From assembly GCA_965213525.1 (NCBI GenBank), contig OZ243889.1, positions 2,914,001-2,978,000 on the forward strand: a stretch of DNA of 64,000 bases. The letters are read 5' to 3'. Of this stretch, positions 56,316 to 64,000 are shown piece by piece. The first letter of the stretch is position 1; the number at the start of each line of letters is the position of its first letter. Position numbers and translations under genes: made by a program. The notes beneath the pieces were generated by a model. The model was not told the DNA's origin. It saw only the letters and a program-made list of their open reading frames with translations, and did not search any database. The stretch is from G965213525 sp965213525 (lineage in GTDB: Bacteria; Actinomycetota; Acidimicrobiia; Acidimicrobiales; Poriferisodalaceae).

Positions 56316-57533
56316 TCAGCCCGGGCCAGGGCGGCCGAGGGCCTCGGTCAGCAGGCGGAACTCGATGCGGCGGTTGGCCGCCGACCCTCCCGGCGCCTCG
56401 TCATCGACGACAGGACGGCCCGAACCGAACCCGGCGGTGGTGAGCAGCTCGGGATCGACCCCACGGTCCACCAGGGCGTCTCGCACCGTCACGGCCCGGG
56501 CTCGCGACAGCTCAAGGTTGTCGGCGGGATCGCCGAAGCCATCGGTGTGGCCCTCGACCCGCACGACGACGTCATCGAGAGTTCCCAACAGGGCGGCCAC
56601 CCGGTCGACGGTCTCGACCGCCGAGTCGTCCAGACCGGCGCTGGCCTCGTCGAAGCGGATGGGTTCGAGCTTGGCGACCTCGTTGATCTGTTCGACGGCG
56701 GTGGCCTCATCGGTGACCTCCAGGTCGTCGTCGACGACGACCTCTGCCGGGGGTTGGGGCCACAACCCCCGTAGCAGCCGCGCCGCCCGCTCACCGACGA
56801 CTCCGTCGAAGCGGACGGTTCCCCGCGTCGGCTCCACCTCGTCGACCGAAAGCTCGTCGGTGACCTCGTTGACCCCCAGCAGCCGGCGGGCGGCGGTGAG
56901 GACCTGCCGGCGTCGGTCGTCGTCGGTGACCACGCCCCGCACGGTGACGCCGTCATCGGTGACGGCGTAGGCGATCTCGAAGCCGGGGGCCGAGGGTGCC
57001 GGGTGGACGTCGGGTTCGACCGCCAGCCCCTCCACCTCGACGTCGTCGAGCAACGCATCGATCGCCGACTCCTCCACGCCGAGTCGCATGGTCCCCTCGA
57101 CCACCAGACGGTCATCGCGCAGCTGGACGTGCCCCTCCTGCAACAGGTCGGGCGCAGCGGCCACGACCGAGGCCACCGCGGCGACGGCGTCGTCGTCGGT
57201 GACCGGGCCGCTGTCGTCGACGCGCAGACCGCCGCCGGCGAACCGGGCCTCGCCGAAGGTCTCGCCGGCCGCCCCGACCACCGCATCGCGCTGGTCGACG
57301 CTCTGGACGTCGCCCACGACCGTGGCGGGCACCTCGGGCCGCCACGACACCGCCAGGGCCACCGGAGCCGGCGGCGGGGTCTGGGTCGGGGCCACCGAGG
57401 TCGAGGTCGGGCCCGGGCCGGCATCGTCGTCGGCTCGATCACAGGCCAAGGTCGCGGCGAGCAGGGCCGCCAGCACCGGCACCACCCGGCGCGTGGTCAG
57501 GCGCCGTGCGCCATCACGTCGTCGCACGGCCAC
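56316..57533 (-). CDS. OmpA-family lipoprotein with BON-like repeats
   Basis: The 405-residue product has a lipoprotein signal (VLAALLAATLAC), a Thr/Pro linker, two to three BON-like alpha/beta repeats (about 60-270) and a C-terminal OmpA peptidoglycan-binding domain (VRVEGHTDGFGDPADNLELS, RIEFRLL). The Asp and Arg that bind diaminopimelate in OmpA domains are present (TDGFGDPADN, SRARA). It should tether membrane and cell wall, like mycobacterial ArfA. Its first 20 bases overlap the upstream hydrolase stop. Confidence 0.85.
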   Translation of the reverse strand: MAVRRRDGARRLTTRRVVPVLAALLAATLACDRADDDAGPGPTSTSVAPTQTPPPAPVALAVSWRPEVPATVVGDVQSVDQRDAVVGAAGETFGEARFAGGGLRVDDSGPVTDDDAVAAVASVVAAAPDLLQEGHVQLRDDRLVVEGTMRLGVEESAIDALLDDVEVEGLAVEPDVHPAPSAPGFEIAYAVTDDGVTVRGVVTDDDRRRQVLTAARRLLGVNEVTDELSVDEVEPTRGTVRFDGVVGERAARLLRGLWPQPPAEVVVDDDLEVTDEATAVEQINEVAKLEPIRFDEASAGLDDSAVETVDRVAALLGTLDDVVVRVEGHTDGFGDPADNLELSRARAVTVRDALVDRGVDPELLTTAGFGSGRPVVDDEAPGGSAANRRIEFRLLTEALGRPGPG

Positions 57534-58545
57534 CGGGTGCGCTGGGGGGGTCGGGGGACGACGCGCCGAGGAAGTCGAGCAGCAGCTCGTTCACGGCCTC
57601 GGGTGCCTCCTGTTGCACCCAGTGGCCGGCGCCCGGCACGAGGTGGACGCCCCTCAGGTCAGCACAGGTCTCGTCGAGGCGGTCGACGTCGACCGAGGTG
57701 GCGGCCACGACACCGTCGAGCGCCCCGGCCACGAAGGTCGCCGGCACCTCGACCCGGGCGTCACGCCACGGGGCCAGCAGCCGGTAGGAGCGGTCGAGGT
57801 TGCGGTACCACTCGACGCCGCCCCGGAAGCCGCTGGCAGCGAAGCTGTCACAGAACACCGCCAGACCGTCCTCGCCGAGCCAGTCAGGGGCCTCAGACGG
57901 CGGCGGCCCGAGCGCCTCGGACAGGGTGGCGGCCTCCACGCCGGCGATCGAGGGCGAGACCGTGGGGTCGGTGTAGAGGTTGCGCAAGATCGCCTCGCGG
58001 TGGGCGTCGAGGTCGAGGTGGGAGTCTGGCTGCTGGAAGAACAGGATGTAGTGGAACAGCTCGCCCATCGCCCCTGACAGCACCGAGGTGGGCGGAGCGT
58101 CGACGCCGCCGAAGCGGAAGCCCGGGGAGAACGGCACCGACATGCCGCACACCGCGGTGAACACCTGGGGTCGCAACACCGCCGCCGGCCAGGCGACCAG
58201 CGCGCCCCAGTCGTGGCCGACGAGCGTGCAGCGCTCGTGACCGAGCGCCTCGACCAACCCGACGAGATCGCCGACGATGTCGAGCACGGTGTAGCGCTCG
58301 CTGGCCTCGGGCGCCGACGAGGTGCCGTAGCCCCGCCCGTCGGGGGCGGCGACCCGGTACCCGGCGTCGGCCAGGGCCAGCATCTGGTGGCGCCACGAGA
58401 ACCAGCACTCGGGCCACCCGTGCTGGAGGATCACCAGCGGTCCGTCCTCGGGTCCACACAGCGCCACGTCCAACACGACGTCGTTGGTCTCGACCGCGAC
58501 GTGGTCGACAGCGGACAGGTCGGGCACGGCCGGGCTCGTTCCCAC
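57514..58545 (-). CDS. Epoxide-hydrolase-like alpha/beta hydrolase
   Basis: The 343-residue product has the oxyanion motif LQHGWPECWFSW, the nucleophile elbow VGHDWGALVAW (Asp nucleophile, which separates epoxide hydrolases and dehalogenases from esterases), a cap domain and the catalytic His in GAGHWVQQE. The HGWP motif and Asp nucleophile point to epoxide hydrolase. GTG at 58545 is chosen; upstream codons look like leader. It is coupled to the OmpA gene by a 20-base overlap and is divergent from the F420 enzyme. Confidence 0.87.
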   Translation of the reverse strand: MGTSPAVPDLSAVDHVAVETNDVVLDVALCGPEDGPLVILQHGWPECWFSWRHQMLALADAGYRVAAPDGRGYGTSSAPEASERYTVLDIVGDLVGLVEALGHERCTLVGHDWGALVAWPAAVLRPQVFTAVCGMSVPFSPGFRFGGVDAPPTSVLSGAMGELFHYILFFQQPDSHLDLDAHREAILRNLYTDPTVSPSIAGVEAATLSEALGPPPSEAPDWLGEDGLAVFCDSFAASGFRGGVEWYRNLDRSYRLLAPWRDARVEVPATFVAGALDGVVAATSVDVDRLDETCADLRGVHLVPGAGHWVQQEAPEAVNELLLDFLGASSPDPPSAPGGRATT

Positions 58546-58701
58546 GGCGCAGATGGTCGCGCACTTCTCACCCCGGCGGCTCCTCGACGGCGATCTGGCA
58601 CCCGGAGCGCCGCCGCAGGCGCGCACGAGGCGGCGCCCCGGGCGAGCGGGAAGCGGCCGGCGGCTACCTTCGCGACCACCAGGCGACGAGGGGAGCCGAC
58701 G

Positions 58702-59712
58702 ATGAAGGTGGACACGACGACCGGGGCGTTCCTGTCCGGGGTCCCAGCCGCCGCCAAGGCCGCCGAGGCCGCCGGGTACGACGGGCTCTGGACCGCAGAG
58801 ACCAGCCACGACCCGTTCATGCCCCACGTGCTCGCCGCCGAACACACCGAGAACGTCGACCTCGGCACCTCGATCGCCGTGGCCTTCGCACGCAACCCGA
58901 TGCTGCTGGCCAACATCGGCTACGACCTCAACGCCTACTCGGGCGGGCGCTTCATCCTCGGCCTCGGCAGCCAGATCAAGCCCCACATCACCAAGCGGTT
59001 CTCGATGGAGTGGTCCTCGCCGGCAGCGCGGATGAAGGAGATGATCGAGGCCATCCGGGCGATCTGGGCGGCATGGAACACCGAGTCCAAGCTCGAGTTC
59101 CGAGGCGACTTCTACACCCACACGATCATGACGCCGTTCTTCGATCCGGGCCCCAACCCTCGCGGCGACGCCCGCATCTTCATCGCCGGCGTCGGGCCCC
59201 TCATGACTAAGGTCGCCGGCGAGGTGTGCGACGGGTTCCTCGTCCACGGCTTCACCACCGAGGCGTACCTCAAGGAGGTGACCATCCCGATGCTCGAAGA
59301 GGGGATGGCCGCCTCGGGGCGCCAGCGTGCGGACTTCGAGATCTCCTACCCCGGCTTCATCGTCACCGGCCGTGACGAGGACGAGATGTCTCGCAACGCC
59401 CAGGGCGTGCGCCAGCAGATCGCGTTCTACGGCTCGACGCCGGCCTACCGGGGCGTGCTCGAGCACCACGGGTGGGGCGAGCTGCAGACCGAGCTGAACG
59501 CCATGTCCAAAGAGGGCAAGTGGGTCGAGATGGCCGGCCTGGTCGACGACGACATCCTCTCGACCTTCGCCGTGGTCGCCGAGCCTGACGGCGTCGCGCC
59601 CGAGCTCCTCGCCCGCTACGGCGGCGCCGTCGACCGCATGAGCTTCTACGCCCCCTACGAGGCCGACGCCGACGTCTGGGGCCCGATCGTCGAGGAGCTC
59701 CAGAAGGCTTGA
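58702..59712 (+). CDS. LLM-class F420-dependent oxidoreductase
   Basis: The 336-residue luciferase-like protein starts MKVDTTTGAFLSGVP and has YDGLWTAETSHDPFMPH, GRFILGLGSQIKPH and DGFLVHGFTT, matching the actinobacterial F420-dependent MSMEG_2256-like group. It uses F420 in place of FMN; the substrate is unknown. ATG at 58702 follows GGGGAG. Unlike the related gene at 47471, the frame is intact. Confidence 0.9.
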   Translation: MKVDTTTGAFLSGVPAAAKAAEAAGYDGLWTAETSHDPFMPHVLAAEHTENVDLGTSIAVAFARNPMLLANIGYDLNAYSGGRFILGLGSQIKPHITKRFSMEWSSPAARMKEMIEAIRAIWAAWNTESKLEFRGDFYTHTIMTPFFDPGPNPRGDARIFIAGVGPLMTKVAGEVCDGFLVHGFTTEAYLKEVTIPMLEEGMAASGRQRADFEISYPGFIVTGRDEDEMSRNAQGVRQQIAFYGSTPAYRGVLEHHGWGELQTELNAMSKEGKWVEMAGLVDDDILSTFAVVAEPDGVAPELLARYGGAVDRMSFYAPYEADADVWGPIVEELQKA

Positions 59713-59935
59713 CCCACGCCGGGGCGCGCGCCGCGGTCCGGTCGGCCACCAACCTGGCCGCTGCGTCGGCCCCGCAGGCAGTTCGCTCGAGTTTCGGGAC
59801 GGCGGGGCGCGCGCCGGTAGGATTCGACGTCCCGGCGGGCCAGCGTCGTCCCGCACCCGGCGTGCGCGCTCTGACCTGAGCTCGCGCCGCCCCGGATGCC
59901 GTACGACGGTGCCGACCCGACCGAGGAGCGCATGG

Positions 59936-64000
<4,065 letters not shown>

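Overview
The window is chromosomal DNA from a high-GC Gram-positive bacterium. Gene content (ClpC with two Clp N repeats, RadA next to DisA, a CIRCE-controlled groEL with a Gly/Met-rich tail, HemQ, F420-type luciferase-like enzymes, a class F type sortase, decaprenylphosphoryl-arabinose genes, an ATP-dependent DNA ligase) points to Actinobacteria. The mix resembles Acidimicrobiia more than Corynebacteriales or Streptomyces. That placement is inference from gene content, not a database result. Most genes are dense housekeeping genes. The accessory stretch is roughly 27.5-36.3 kb.

Layout. 1-12 kb: a partial pseudokinase/flippase membrane protein, a polyprenyl diphosphate synthase, clpC with a clear hairpin terminator, an LppM-like lipoprotein, radA-disA, a Crp-family regulator, rlmB, tRNA-Thr(TGT) and a LytR_C-domain protein. 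12-19 kb: trehalose phosphatase, glycerate kinase, CIRCE-groEL-terminator, an acidic surface protein beside a class F sortase, and glycerol-3-phosphate dehydrogenase. 19-27.5 kb: a serine hydrolase, an internally deleted Na+/H+ antiporter pseudogene, small membrane proteins, a pirin, and a molybdenum-enzyme cluster (fdhD, small membrane protein, YdeP-type oxidoreductase) overlapping hemQ.

27.5-36.3 kb is a plastic region. It holds two copies of a HAD-phosphatase/mazEF cassette, both with broken toxin genes, and between them lies a 5'-truncated, frameshifted chemoreceptor/PAS gene. A lower-GC secreted protease with a C-terminal bulb-lectin domain follows, then a YfhO-like membrane protein and an intact FitAB/VapBC-type module with a palindrome just upstream.

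36.3-64 kb: a compact ubiA-dprE1-dprE2 operon for decaprenylphosphoryl-arabinose, an orphan substrate-binding lipoprotein, an acyl-CoA dehydrogenase followed by two small unknown genes, and a 1188-residue subtilase/VWA protein. A frameshifted F420 enzyme, a phosphotransferase, a three-copy hairpin repeat, FKBP, DNA ligase and cytochrome P450 come next. The window ends with ispF, an IspD-like fragment, ispD, two lipoproteins, an epoxide-hydrolase-like enzyme, an F420 enzyme and the first 1355 codons of gltB.

Genes that act together: ubiA, dprE1 and dprE2 form one pathway; ispD and ispF supply isoprenoid precursors that the polyprenyl synthase extends and that the DPA pathway uses as carrier lipid; fdhD matures the neighbouring molybdoenzyme; vapB neutralises vapC. 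The best candidates for new biology are the decayed mazEF/HAD pair, the lectin protease island, the subtilase-VWA protein without a signal peptide, the acidic protein/sortase pair, the hairpin repeats at 49.7 kb and the IspD-like fragment between ispF and ispD. No CRISPR array, integrase, transposase or complete prophage was seen.
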